Shown one piece after another: positions 1 through 5,772 of a stretch of DNA of 5,788 bases (positions within the stretch are counted from its first letter, which is position 1; each line of letters starts with the position of its first letter). The stretch comes from an uncultured Chitinophagales bacterium (GTDB taxonomy: Bacteria > Bacteroidota > Bacteroidia > Chitinophagales > Chitinophagaceae). Position numbers and translations under genes: made by a program. The notes under the pieces were generated by a model. The model did no database searches. It saw only the letters and a list, made by a program, of their open reading frames with translations, and was not told the origin of the DNA. Location: contig CAMPIQ010000182.1 of the NCBI GenBank assembly GCA_946886475.1, positions 1 to 5,788 on the forward strand, in the 5' to 3' direction.

Positions 1-519
1 GCTTTCAAAACTTTTGAGGTTGAGCTTCCTGATGATGTCATTACATTCATGGGCTGTAATATTTCCCTGTTTATTTTCTGCGCCAATAAATTGCAGCCAG
101 TCATAAACATTACCATATGGCATTTGCTGTAAAAATTCCCTCCATTCCGTTATATAGTCCGTGCTGATGGGCGGCGTTGAAGTTTTTTTTGTGACAACAG
201 GAAATGAAAAATGGATATCAGGATGAACAAGGCCTGATGCCTTCCCAAATGATGGCTGTTGTTGCATCCATTCATCAGCTTCTGCAACCGTGGATGGCAG
301 TTTTGCTTCAATAACGTCTCCGAATAAAGAAGGTCCGGATGGCGAACGGTTACCCTGGGGCAACAGGCTCACATACTGTGAGAAGGCAAGCGCAAGGGAC
401 AGAGATCCCCGGCCTTCTTTGCCCAGAAATAGCAAGGCATGACTAAGCCTGTTATGCTGAACCATTTCAACGAGTTGTTGTTTCACAACTTCCTGTCCAA
501 TTATATCCCTGAATAACAT
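1..519 (-). CDS. holB: DNA polymerase III subunit delta' (partial, C-terminus outside window)
   Basis: This reading frame is open from an ATG at 519 to the window edge and gives 173 residues, so the C-terminal half is missing. Delta' is the non-hydrolysing AAA+ subunit of the clamp loader, which places the sliding clamp on primed DNA. The start (MLFRDIIGQE) and residues 24-46 (RLSHALLFLGKEGRGS, then a hydrophobic helix) match the family. The P-loop is degenerate: GKEGRGS lacks the lysine, as expected for delta', which does not bind ATP productively. HPDIHFSFPV (99-108), the STDYITEWREF block (119-129) and IGAENKQGNIT (145-155) are, from memory, typical of Bacteroidota HolB. The usual four-cysteine zinc module between the P-loop helix and HPDIHF is absent; that linker (50-98) has no cysteine, and C159 is the only one in the fragment. 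The upstream peroxidase gene ends 80 bases away. Start chosen because homologues begin at this motif; no Shine-Dalgarno is seen. Confidence 0.85.
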   Translation of the reverse strand, partial: MLFRDIIGQEVVKQQLVEMVQHNRLSHALLFLGKEGRGSLSLALAFSQYVSLLPQGNRSPSGPSLFGDVIEAKLPSTVAEADEWMQQQPSFGKASGLVHPDIHFSFPVVTKKTSTPPISTDYITEWREFLQQMPYGNVYDWLQFIGAENKQGNITAHECNDIIRKLNLKSFES

Positions 520-535
520 TTTACCCTGTATAAAT

Positions 536-560
536 AAAAAAGCTGCCTGGTTTTCCCGGC
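536..560 (-). terminator. possible weak intrinsic terminator after the peroxidase gene
   Basis: Read on the minus strand, GCCGG (560-556) can pair with CC-A-GGC (550-545) around a GAAAA loop, with one bulged A. A run of six T follows at 541-536. It lies 40 bases past the peroxidase stop. The stem is short and bulged, and it overlaps the leader expected from the possible holB promoter just upstream, so it could be a leaky stop or chance. Confidence 0.3.
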
Positions 561-565
561 ATCGT

Positions 566-597
566 CAAATATCCTGCTTATCTGCAGACAGCCAAAA
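566..597 (-). promoter_or_regulatory. possible holB promoter (Bacteroidota type)
   Basis: On the minus strand TTTTG at 597-593 is followed after 19 bases by GATATTTG at 573-566. The second element differs from the Bacteroidota -7 consensus TAnnTTTG at one base, and the TTG to -7 spacing falls in the known range. Transcription would begin around 560, about 40 bases before the holB start. It overlaps the tail of the peroxidase 3' region. The call rests on pattern alone. Confidence 0.35.
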
Positions 598-599
598 TT

Positions 600-1115
600 C
601 TAATTAAGGTATTTCAGCACATCTTCACTCATTGGTTTTGTTTTATGATGAATCACGGTAACCAGTTTTCCATTCTCATCAATTAAAAACTTGGTGAAGT
701 TCCATTTAATGGGGTCTGTAAATCCTGCCTTAATGGCCTCATCGGTCAGGTATTTAAATAAAGGAGATATATCATCACCTTTTACCGAAACCTTTGCTGC
801 CATGGGGAAGCTAACGCCATAATTTTTTTTACAAAAGGCGCTGATCTCTTCATTACTGCCCGGTTCCTGTCCGCCAAAATTATTTGCAGGAAAACCAATC
901 ACCACTAATCTGTCCTTATACTTATTATAAAGCTCTTCCAGCTCTTCATACTGAGGTGTGTTGCCACATTCAGAAGCAGTATTCACTATAAGGATCTTTT
1001 TGCCTTTATATGCGGCCAGGTCTATTGAACCTCCGTCAAGCGCATCTACTTTAAAATCATAAACTGATGTTGTAATCATAAAGGAAACCAGCATTGCAAC
1101 GAGCGCAATTTTCAT
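600..1115 (-). CDS. exported cysteine-type glutathione peroxidase (thioredoxin-like fold)
   Basis: The 171-residue product is a full-length GPx-family peroxidase, which reduces hydrogen peroxide or organic hydroperoxides. The peroxidatic cysteine is C50 in NTASECGNT. The rest of the usual tetrad is Q83 (FGGQEPG), W138 and N139 (KWNFTKFLID). C95 in FCKKNYGVSFPM aligns with the resolving cysteine of yeast Gpx3/Orp1, so by analogy this is probably a thioredoxin-recycled enzyme, not a glutathione-dependent one. The middle cysteine of the common FPCNQFG motif is alanine here (FPANNFG, A77). Residues 1-17 form a basic and then hydrophobic Sec signal with no lipobox, so a periplasmic location is likely. 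That raises the question of its electron donor. It stands apart from the operon upstream (64-base gap) with its own -7 element, and ends in TAG. No Shine-Dalgarno is seen; the start is fixed by the signal peptide. Confidence 0.93.
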   Translation of the reverse strand: MKIALVAMLVSFMITTSVYDFKVDALDGGSIDLAAYKGKKILIVNTASECGNTPQYEELEELYNKYKDRLVVIGFPANNFGGQEPGSNEEISAFCKKNYGVSFPMAAKVSVKGDDISPLFKYLTDEAIKAGFTDPIKWNFTKFLIDENGKLVTVIHHKTKPMSEDVLKYLN

Positions 1116-1140
1116 AATTAATATTTTAAAGATAACAACG

Positions 1141-1148
1141 CAAAGTTA
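1141..1148 (-). promoter_or_regulatory. -7 element of the peroxidase promoter
   Basis: Minus-strand TAACTTTG (1148-1141) is an exact match to the Bacteroidota -7 consensus TAnnTTTG. It lies 25 bases upstream of the ATG, which predicts a leader of about 20 nt. No TTG is found at the -33 distance, so the upstream half is weak or absent. It indicates that the peroxidase can be transcribed independently of radA-comF-lipoprotein. Confidence 0.6.
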
Positions 1149-1179
1149 GCAAGAAAGGAGGCTTTGGCGCTGGTTGTTT

Positions 1180-2556
1180 TTATTGTTTCTCGTACGCACC
1201 AAGGTCAGGAAGGCCCACAGCCCTGGGATTACCATCGAGATCTGTTAAAATACCCGTATTCACTCCTTTTTCAAGAGCCGGTGAATTCCCTTTTAACCTG
1301 AAATTATAAATGCGGTCGGCTGTATTGATAAACTCAAAATCCGGATCCTGATTATTGATGATGCCACTTGAAATAATATTGCCAGGAGCATTCTGAACGT
1401 TCCAGAGCACCTGGTCAAAATTTACATAAAAAGCAGAATTGCCCTGCTTCAATACTTCAACTTCGTTTTGAACGAGTCCATTTTCTTCACCCCAGAAAAT
1501 ACAATTTCTGAAAACCGCATTCAGATCATTTACTTCCTGGTTAAGGAAATTGGAAATTACAAGTACCGGATTTCTGTGCTGGATATAATTATTGGAAAAG
1601 GAAACTGCAGTACAATGAGTGAAATTGTATTGGCCTCCATTAACCAGAAAAATATTCTTTCCACAATTACTGACCAATACATTTCTTGCCTCTATGCTTG
1701 AATTGATGGCAAGTATGCCGGCATCGTAAGCATTGTCAATGATGGTTTCATTTAACCGGAGTTTGGTAAATGATGACGGTCCCGTAACTACTATCCCCTG
1801 ATATGCATTTTTGATGGTTGCATAATTCAAAACATTATTGGTACTGCTGTTAGAAAAAATGATCCCGGGATAACCTGCCGGAAAATGCCGGTAGGGTTCA
1901 TCCAGCCTGTCGCCTGTGAAAACAACTCTTGTGCTGTCGTATTTTTCTCCATTTACATTCAGGGTTCCATTTACTATGAAAGGAGCATCGGCATGCATAA
2001 AGATCCTGCAGCTTTTGTTGATATTCAGAATAGCGTTTGCTTCAACAGTAATACCTCCAAGTATAACATATGGAAGATCATTATTCCAGGTTTCTATTCC
2101 GCTTATCTGCCTGTTCCTGAAAAAATGTGCATTGCGTCCATAGGCATCAAGTTGAATATACTGAACGTTGCCATTATAACTGATACCGATGCTGTCTCTT
2201 ACAATAAAAGGAAGCGTGGAAGCATCGGGGTTGATGGTTACTGTAACAAAAATATATGCACTGTCATTTTCACCTATCTTCAAATTGTTGACCTCCGGAC
2301 CAGGAACCCCGTCAACGTTGATCCTGAAAGGTGATGAGGATCCACCGGCAAGGCTTACAGAAGAAATAATAATTGCTTTATTGTTATTATTTATGATTCT
2401 TACAAATTGTGTAATGGAACCAGTAGATGTAAAAACCGTATCAAAGTGCAGAGAATCTGTAGAAGTTTGTAAAAGGTCAGAAGGATCATTAGTAATGTTT
2501 TCCTTTTTACAGGAAAAAAGGATCAGCCCCATTACAAAGAACAAAAGATTTCTCAT
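1180..2556 (-). CDS. lipoprotein with Ig-like N-terminal region and right-handed beta-helix, ending in a choice-of-anchor-Q-type motif
   Basis: From the ATG at 2556 the product has 458 residues. MRNLLFFVMG followed by LILFSC is a lipoprotein signal with the lipidated cysteine at 16, so the mature protein sits on the outer or inner membrane. Whether it reaches the cell surface cannot be told: the residues after Cys are KKEN, only partly like known Bacteroidota export signals. Residues about 30-120 (STDSLHFDTVFTSTGS onward) look like an Ig/ASH-type beta-sandwich. Residues about 150-350 are rich in short strands, Asn and Gly turns, with repeats such as ATIKNAYQGIVV and NETIIDNAYDAGIL, typical of parallel beta-helices. 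The C-terminus, LTDLDGNPRAVGLPDLGAYE, is the hallmark of choice-of-anchor Q proteins. No catalytic residues can be assigned. It follows comF by 14 bases, so it is probably the last gene of the radA operon. An ATG at 2571 overlapping the comF stop (TAATG) is a possible alternative start, adding five residues. The role is unknown. Confidence 0.85.
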   Translation of the reverse strand: MRNLLFFVMGLILFSCKKENITNDPSDLLQTSTDSLHFDTVFTSTGSITQFVRIINNNNKAIIISSVSLAGGSSSPFRINVDGVPGPEVNNLKIGENDSAYIFVTVTINPDASTLPFIVRDSIGISYNGNVQYIQLDAYGRNAHFFRNRQISGIETWNNDLPYVILGGITVEANAILNINKSCRIFMHADAPFIVNGTLNVNGEKYDSTRVVFTGDRLDEPYRHFPAGYPGIIFSNSSTNNVLNYATIKNAYQGIVVTGPSSFTKLRLNETIIDNAYDAGILAINSSIEARNVLVSNCGKNIFLVNGGQYNFTHCTAVSFSNNYIQHRNPVLVISNFLNQEVNDLNAVFRNCIFWGEENGLVQNEVEVLKQGNSAFYVNFDQVLWNVQNAPGNIISSGIINNQDPDFEFINTADRIYNFRLKGNSPALEKGVNTGILTDLDGNPRAVGLPDLGAYEKQ

Positions 2557-2570
2557 CCGATAAAAATACA

Positions 2571-3272
2571 TTAGTGGGAGGAAAAACAAAGTGTGGCAAT
2601 GCTTAACCGGGTATTTTCTGCTTTTAAGATCTCCCGGCCACATGCCTCAATTGTGGCACCCGTGGTTACCACATCATCAACAAGAACAATATGCTTACCT
2701 TCAATTTGTGAGGCATCTGCAAGTTCAAATCTTTCCTGCATATTCAACCATCTTTCCACCCGGCTTTTTTTGGTCTGGCTTTCAGTTTGCATTTTCTTTC
2801 GGACAACATTTGTAAGCACCGGTTTGTTTAAAACAGATGAAATGCCTTCACATAGTACAGTAGCCTGATTAAATCCCCGCTTTTTTTCTTTTGAAGAAAA
2901 CAGGGGTAGGGGCACCAGTGCATCTGTATAAATGAAACGGTTTGATTCGGATAGCATTAACCCCATTAAGCGGCCAAGATAGAAGCCCAGCTCTCTATTG
3001 TTATTGTATTTGAATTGATGCATCAGGTTTTGCATCATTGACTGGCTTGTAAAATAATATTGTGCCGTGGCATAAGTAAAGGCCAGCCTGCCCCAGAATA
3101 TTTTTTCAATGGGGTTGTTTGGATGCAAATGGAAATTCGTGGCAGGCAGATCTGTAAGGCAACGCATACACAACAGGTGATCTTTATCAATATTATCTGT
3201 TCCGCAGCCTTCGCATACATGCGGAAAAGCCAGGTGAAGCAGTGATTCTTTTAGATGTGAAAGTAATAACAT
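2571..3272 (-). CDS. comF: ComF family protein (amidophosphoribosyltransferase-like)
   Basis: The 233-residue product has the full ComF layout. A four-cysteine zinc ribbon lies near the N-terminus (C20, C23, C35, C38, in CEGCG and CMRC). The middle holds the usual HQFKYNNNRELG and LVPLPLFSSKEKKRGFNQA blocks (about 86-96 and 119-137). The C-terminal PRPP-binding loop is IVLVDDVVTTGAT (195-207). In naturally transformable bacteria such as Bacillus and Haemophilus, ComF acts in uptake of single-stranded DNA and binds DNA-processing proteins. In Bacteroidota the gene is widespread and its role is less clear. The ATG at 3272 lies 7 bases after the radA stop and starts just before the zinc ribbon. 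The frame stays open to a GTG at 3320, but that start would overlap the radA end by 41 bases and add residues not usual in the family. It is co-transcribed with radA and the following lipoprotein gene. No Shine-Dalgarno is visible. Confidence 0.92.
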   Translation of the reverse strand: MLLLSHLKESLLHLAFPHVCEGCGTDNIDKDHLLCMRCLTDLPATNFHLHPNNPIEKIFWGRLAFTYATAQYYFTSQSMMQNLMHQFKYNNNRELGFYLGRLMGLMLSESNRFIYTDALVPLPLFSSKEKKRGFNQATVLCEGISSVLNKPVLTNVVRKKMQTESQTKKSRVERWLNMQERFELADASQIEGKHIVLVDDVVTTGATIEACGREILKAENTRLSIATLCFSSH

Positions 3273-3279
3273 GTTTATG

Positions 3280-4662
3280 TTATTGAACGTTGAACAAATA
3301 CCGGTATAGTTCGTCAACACGACCCATAACTATTATTTCAATGCCGGATTTTTGTTTGTTCAGGTTTTTTTGATTGTACCGTGATACTACGATCTTTTCA
3401 AAGCCAAGCTTTTCCGCTTCTGCAATCCTTTGATCTATTCTGTTAACCGCCCGTATCTCACCGCTTAGTCCAACCTCACCTGCAAAACATATGTTATGCT
3501 GTACCGGAGTATCCTCGTAGGAAGAAAGAAGCGCAACAAGTACGGCAAGGTCAATTGAGGGGTCTTCTACCTTTAAGCCTCCGGCGATATTTAAAAAAAC
3601 GTCCTTTAATCCAAAATGAAAACCACCTCTTTTTTCAAGTACTGCAAGTAACAGCTGCAGTCTTCTGTTATCAAAACCAGAAACGGTTCTTTGTGGCGTT
3701 CCATATACTGACTGGGTAACCAGCGCCTGAACTTCTATTAATAAAGGCCTCTGGCCTTCCATCATAGCGGCAATCGCTATTCCGCTTAATTGTTCTTCTT
3801 TTTGCGTGATAAGGATTTCACTTGGGTTGATCACGGGCACCATTCCATTTTCATTCATCTGGTAAATGCCAAGTTCGGCTGTACTGCCAAACCTGTTCTT
3901 TACAGTTCTAAGAATTCGGTAAGCATAATGCCTGTCGCCCTCAAACTGTAATACAGTATCTACCATATGCTCAAGAATTTTTGGCCCTGCAATACTTCCA
4001 TCCTTGGTAATGTGACCAATTAAAAACACCGGTGTATTTGTTTCTTTGGCAAACTGCTGAAATTCTGCTGCGCATTCCCGTATCTGCGAAACACTGCCTG
4101 GTGATGAATCAATAAGGTTTGATTCAAGGGTTTGAATAGAATCAACAATCACCAGAGAAGGTTGAAGTTTTCTTATCTCGTTAAAAATAGATTGCGTTGA
4201 AGTTTCAGTAAGCAGGTAAAAGTTTTCATTCTTAATTGCTAATCTGTCGGCCCGCATTTTAATTTGCTGTTCGCTTTCTTCACCACTGATATAAAGAACC
4301 AGCATCTCATTCAATTGCAAACCCATTTGCAAAAACAGGGTTGATTTGCCGATACCTGGTTCACCTGCTACCAGGATGATACTTCCCGGAACAATGCCTC
4401 CCCCTAATACCCTGTTAAGTTCCTGGTCGGGTGTAATATATCTTGGCGTGTCTTTTGTTTTGACCTGATGTAATGGTTGAATTTTTTTTGAGATCTCCGA
4501 ACCATTATAGGTTTGCCATCCCGGGGTTGCTTTCTTGTTTTCTTTTTGAATGAGTTCTTCAACAAAACTATTCCACTGCTGACATGAAGGACACTTACCT
4601 AACCATTTTGCACTTTCATACCCACAATTCTGGCAGAAGTAGGCTGTTTTAACTTTAGACAT
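3280..4662 (-). CDS. radA: DNA repair protein RadA (Sms)
   Basis: RadA is a RecA-like ATPase and helicase that helps process recombination intermediates and branch migration during repair and transformation. The product has 460 residues, the usual family length. In order: an N-terminal zinc finger (C10, C13, C24, C27 in CQNCG and CPSC); Walker A GEPGIGKST (100-108); Walker B LVIVD (170-174); the RadA-specific KNRFG motif (255-259); and a C-terminal Lon-like domain (about 280-460) with DPSIDLAV where Lon has its catalytic serine region, so no protease activity is expected. All key residues are present. The ATG at 4662 (MSKVKTAYFC) is chosen over a TTG one codon upstream, since homologues begin this way. 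It is the first gene of the operon with comF and the lipoprotein. A strong terminator-like hairpin lies about 85 bases upstream on the same strand, which suggests a separate small RNA or attenuation. Confidence 0.97.
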   Translation of the reverse strand: MSKVKTAYFCQNCGYESAKWLGKCPSCQQWNSFVEELIQKENKKATPGWQTYNGSEISKKIQPLHQVKTKDTPRYITPDQELNRVLGGGIVPGSIILVAGEPGIGKSTLFLQMGLQLNEMLVLYISGEESEQQIKMRADRLAIKNENFYLLTETSTQSIFNEIRKLQPSLVIVDSIQTLESNLIDSSPGSVSQIRECAAEFQQFAKETNTPVFLIGHITKDGSIAGPKILEHMVDTVLQFEGDRHYAYRILRTVKNRFGSTAELGIYQMNENGMVPVINPSEILITQKEEQLSGIAIAAMMEGQRPLLIEVQALVTQSVYGTPQRTVSGFDNRRLQLLLAVLEKRGGFHFGLKDVFLNIAGGLKVEDPSIDLAVLVALLSSYEDTPVQHNICFAGEVGLSGEIRAVNRIDQRIAEAEKLGFEKIVVSRYNQKNLNKQKSGIEIIVMGRVDELYRYLFNVQ

Positions 4663-4746
4663 CAATTAAAATTAGGTTGAAATAAAAAAAGAAAGCAAGT
4701 AATAAGACATCAATTGAAGGAGAAAAAACGCAGAAAAAATTGCAGT

Positions 4747-4774
4747 AAAAAGGGCTGATCTTGCGACCAACCCT
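4747..4774 (-). terminator. intrinsic terminator upstream of radA (GCAA tetraloop)
   Basis: On the minus strand AGGGTTGGTC (4774-4765) pairs over all ten positions with GATCAGCCCT (4760-4751) around a GCAA loop, a stable GNRA tetraloop. A T-run follows (4750-4747), and AAG before the stem (4777-4775) can pair with it. Two of the pairs are G-U wobbles that become A-C mismatches in the plus-strand RNA. The structure therefore fits only a minus-strand transcript, one running toward radA and stopping before it. Confidence 0.75.
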
Positions 4775-4825
4775 CTTACTTACTAACCCATTAAATTCTG
4801 ACACTAAATTACAAATCTGCACCAC
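4747..4825 (-). ncRNA. candidate small RNA or attenuated radA leader of about 80 nt
   Basis: A transcript starting just after the -7 element at 4837-4830 and ending at the GNRA-loop terminator would be about 80 nt. It has no open frame longer than seven codons (an ATG at 4827 closes after MWCRFVI). Its 5' part is AU-rich, with similar TAATTTAGTG and GAATTTAATG stretches, and GGGTTAG (4789-4783) resembles the first arm of the terminator (GGGTTGG), so it could compete for the GCCC arm. Either an independent sRNA or a regulated leader of radA fits. The start point is inferred, and no known RNA family was recognised with confidence. Confidence 0.4.
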
Positions 4826-4829
4826 ATTA

Positions 4830-4837
4830 CAAAATTA
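4830..4837 (-). promoter_or_regulatory. -7 element for the small RNA and/or radA operon
   Basis: Minus-strand TAATTTTG (4837-4830) matches TAnnTTTG exactly. It is the only exact match on this strand between the metallopeptidase start and radA. No TTG occurs at the -33 distance; instead TTATTCACA lies there (4857-4849). Start of transcription would be near 4825, giving radA a leader of about 160 nt that contains the terminator hairpin. Confidence 0.5.
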
Positions 4838-4848
4838 ATTTTTGGCCT

Positions 4849-4857
4849 TGTGAATAA
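4849..4857 (-). promoter_or_regulatory. single DnaA-box match
   Basis: Minus-strand TTATTCACA (4857-4849) fits the bacterial DnaA-box consensus TTATNCACA at every position. A second, poorer copy (TTATTCAGC, two mismatches at the end) lies on the plus strand at 4980-4988. The good copy sits where the -33 element of the radA-side promoter should be, so it could be a DnaA control site, a chance match, or part of an origin. Confidence 0.3.
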
Positions 4858-4880
4858 CTTTTGCTTGATTTTATATAAGT

Positions 4881-4957
4881 AGCTTTAACAAATTATTTGT
4901 TCTAAATTATTGAAATTCAATGTTTAACAAAGCTCTATATTTTGATGGTTTCAAAAT
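4881..4957. repeat. cluster of short perfect inverted repeats
   Basis: Three perfect inverted repeats follow one another: AACAAAT-T-ATTTGTT (4887-4901), ATTGAA-A-TTCAAT (4909-4921) and ATTTTGA-TGGTT-TCAAAAT (4939-4957). The first two are flanked by AGCTTT (4881-4886) and AAAGCT (4929-4934), also inverted, and TTTAACAAA occurs twice (4884-4892, 4923-4931). They lie in a very AT-rich stretch, where short palindromes arise more easily. They may be operator sites or a cruciform-forming region. Confidence 0.45.
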
Positions 4958-5045
4958 TTGTCCTGCTAAACTGACATAGTTATTCAGCAAAAAATTGAAT
5001 GTATGACAAAAAGAGTTTTGATCGGCAGTTTTTAAGTTTTGGTTA

Positions 5046-5053
5046 TAGATTTG
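5046..5053 (+). promoter_or_regulatory. -7 element of the metallopeptidase promoter
   Basis: TAGATTTG matches TAnnTTTG exactly and ends 26 bases before the ATG at 5080, predicting a leader of about 20 nt. The nearest upstream TTG of a TTTTG string (5018-5020) is 25 bases away, a little beyond the usual -33 spacing. Confidence 0.55.
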
Positions 5054-5079
5054 AGACATAATTCATAAATTAAAATAGA

Positions 5080-5772
5080 ATGACCACGTCAATTTTCGTC
5101 GTTTCTCTTCTTTTCATCGGGATCAGTATGCTGGTATCCATGATCCTGAAAAATAAATTCAGGAAATTTGGCAAGATCCCGCTCTCAGCCCGCCTTACCG
5201 GCAAGGAAGTAGCCGAACGGATGCTTAGCGAAAATGGTATATATGATGTAAAAGTTATTTCTGTGGAAGGATTTCTGAGCGATCACTATAATCCGGCCAA
5301 TAAAACCATTAACCTTAGTCCGGAAGTGTATAATAATTATAGTGTTGCCGCCGCCGCTGTGGCTGCTCATGAAACCGGCCATGCCATTCAGCATGCAACC
5401 GCCTATGCCTGGCTTAACCTTAGAAGTAAGATGGTGCCTGCTGTACAGTTCAGTTCTTCCATCGTTAACTGGATCCTTCTTATTGGTGTGTTTATGGCCA
5501 GTTCGGGCAATTCTACCCTTCTTTTGATCGGTATCGGCCTTTTTGCCATGACCGTTCTTTTCACGTTGGTTACCCTGCCAGTTGAGTTTGATGCCAGTCG
5601 CCGGGCCCTTGCCTGGTTAAATAATACCAATGTTACCAATTCCGAGGAATATCCCAAGGCTAAAAATGCTTTAAAATGGGCTGCCCTTACCTATGTGGTT
5701 GCTGCACTTGCGGCTGTGGTAACACTGCTTCAGTATGTAATGATCTACCTGGGAGGCAGGGATAGAGAGTAG
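5080..5772 (+). CDS. membrane zinc metallopeptidase, YugP family
   Basis: The 230-residue product matches the putative neutral zinc metallopeptidase family typified by Bacillus subtilis YugP, in length and order of parts. An N-terminal membrane segment (about 4-23) is followed by a basic stretch and the motif LTGKEVAERMLSENGI (39-54). Next come the block SDHYNPANKTINLS (67-80) and the zinc motif HETGH (97-101) in AAHETGHAIQHA. H97 and H101 would bind zinc, with E98 as the general base. Two further membrane segments lie at about 128-140 and 146-166, followed by LPVEFDASRRAL (166-177), where an acidic residue such as E169 may be the third ligand (inference). A final membrane helix spans about 201-224. 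The substrate is unknown; the family is generally assumed to act in membrane protein turnover. It is transcribed away from radA with its own -7 element. The ATG is the first in frame after that element, and the gene ends in TAG with only 16 bases left in the window. Confidence 0.92.
   Translation: MTTSIFVVSLLFIGISMLVSMILKNKFRKFGKIPLSARLTGKEVAERMLSENGIYDVKVISVEGFLSDHYNPANKTINLSPEVYNNYSVAAAAVAAHETGHAIQHATAYAWLNLRSKMVPAVQFSSSIVNWILLIGVFMASSGNSTLLLIGIGLFAMTVLFTLVTLPVEFDASRRALAWLNNTNVTNSEEYPKAKNALKWAALTYVVAALAAVVTLLQYVMIYLGGRDRE

Larger units (their letters stand above)
4663..5079. other. divergent AT-rich intergenic region between radA and the metallopeptidase gene
   Basis: This 417-base gap has no credible protein gene on either strand. 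The radA side (4663-4746) is A-rich on the plus strand and holds an 11-base direct repeat. Next come the hairpin terminator (4747-4774), the presumed RNA it ends, a -7 element (4830-4837), a DnaA-box match (4849-4857) and a cluster of short palindromes (4881-4957). On the right, a -7 element (5046-5053) serves the metallopeptidase. Between 4958 and 5040 I see only a weak 5-base inverted repeat (ATTCA at 4982-4986, TGAAT at 4996-5000). Confidence 0.8.

Noticed and set aside
1116..1179. Possible terminator after the lipoprotein gene in the gap before the peroxidase
   Set aside because: No stable stem followed by a T-run could be formed on the minus strand; only a weak AAAG/CTTT match was seen.
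1885..2563. Open frames on the plus strand under the lipoprotein gene (149 codons from 1885, 124 codons from 2189, 75 codons from 1916)
   Set aside because: They lie antisense to a well-supported lipoprotein gene, have no recognisable motif or promoter element, and their composition fits shadow frames.
2557..2643. Longer lipoprotein frame beginning with an ATG at 2643
   Set aside because: It would overlap comF by more than 70 bases and put 29 extra residues ahead of a clean lipoprotein signal that starts at 2556.
3273..3320. GTG start for comF at 3320
   Set aside because: It overlaps the conserved C-terminal end of radA and adds residues not expected before the zinc ribbon; the ATG at 3272 fits the operon spacing.
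4663..4665. TTG start for radA one codon upstream of the ATG
   Set aside because: An ATG follows directly and matches the usual MSKxKT-type beginning of the family.
5185..5657. Antisense frames under the metallopeptidase gene (69 and 84 codons)
   Set aside because: They overlap the HETGH-encoding region of a clear protein family in the opposite sense, with no supporting signals.
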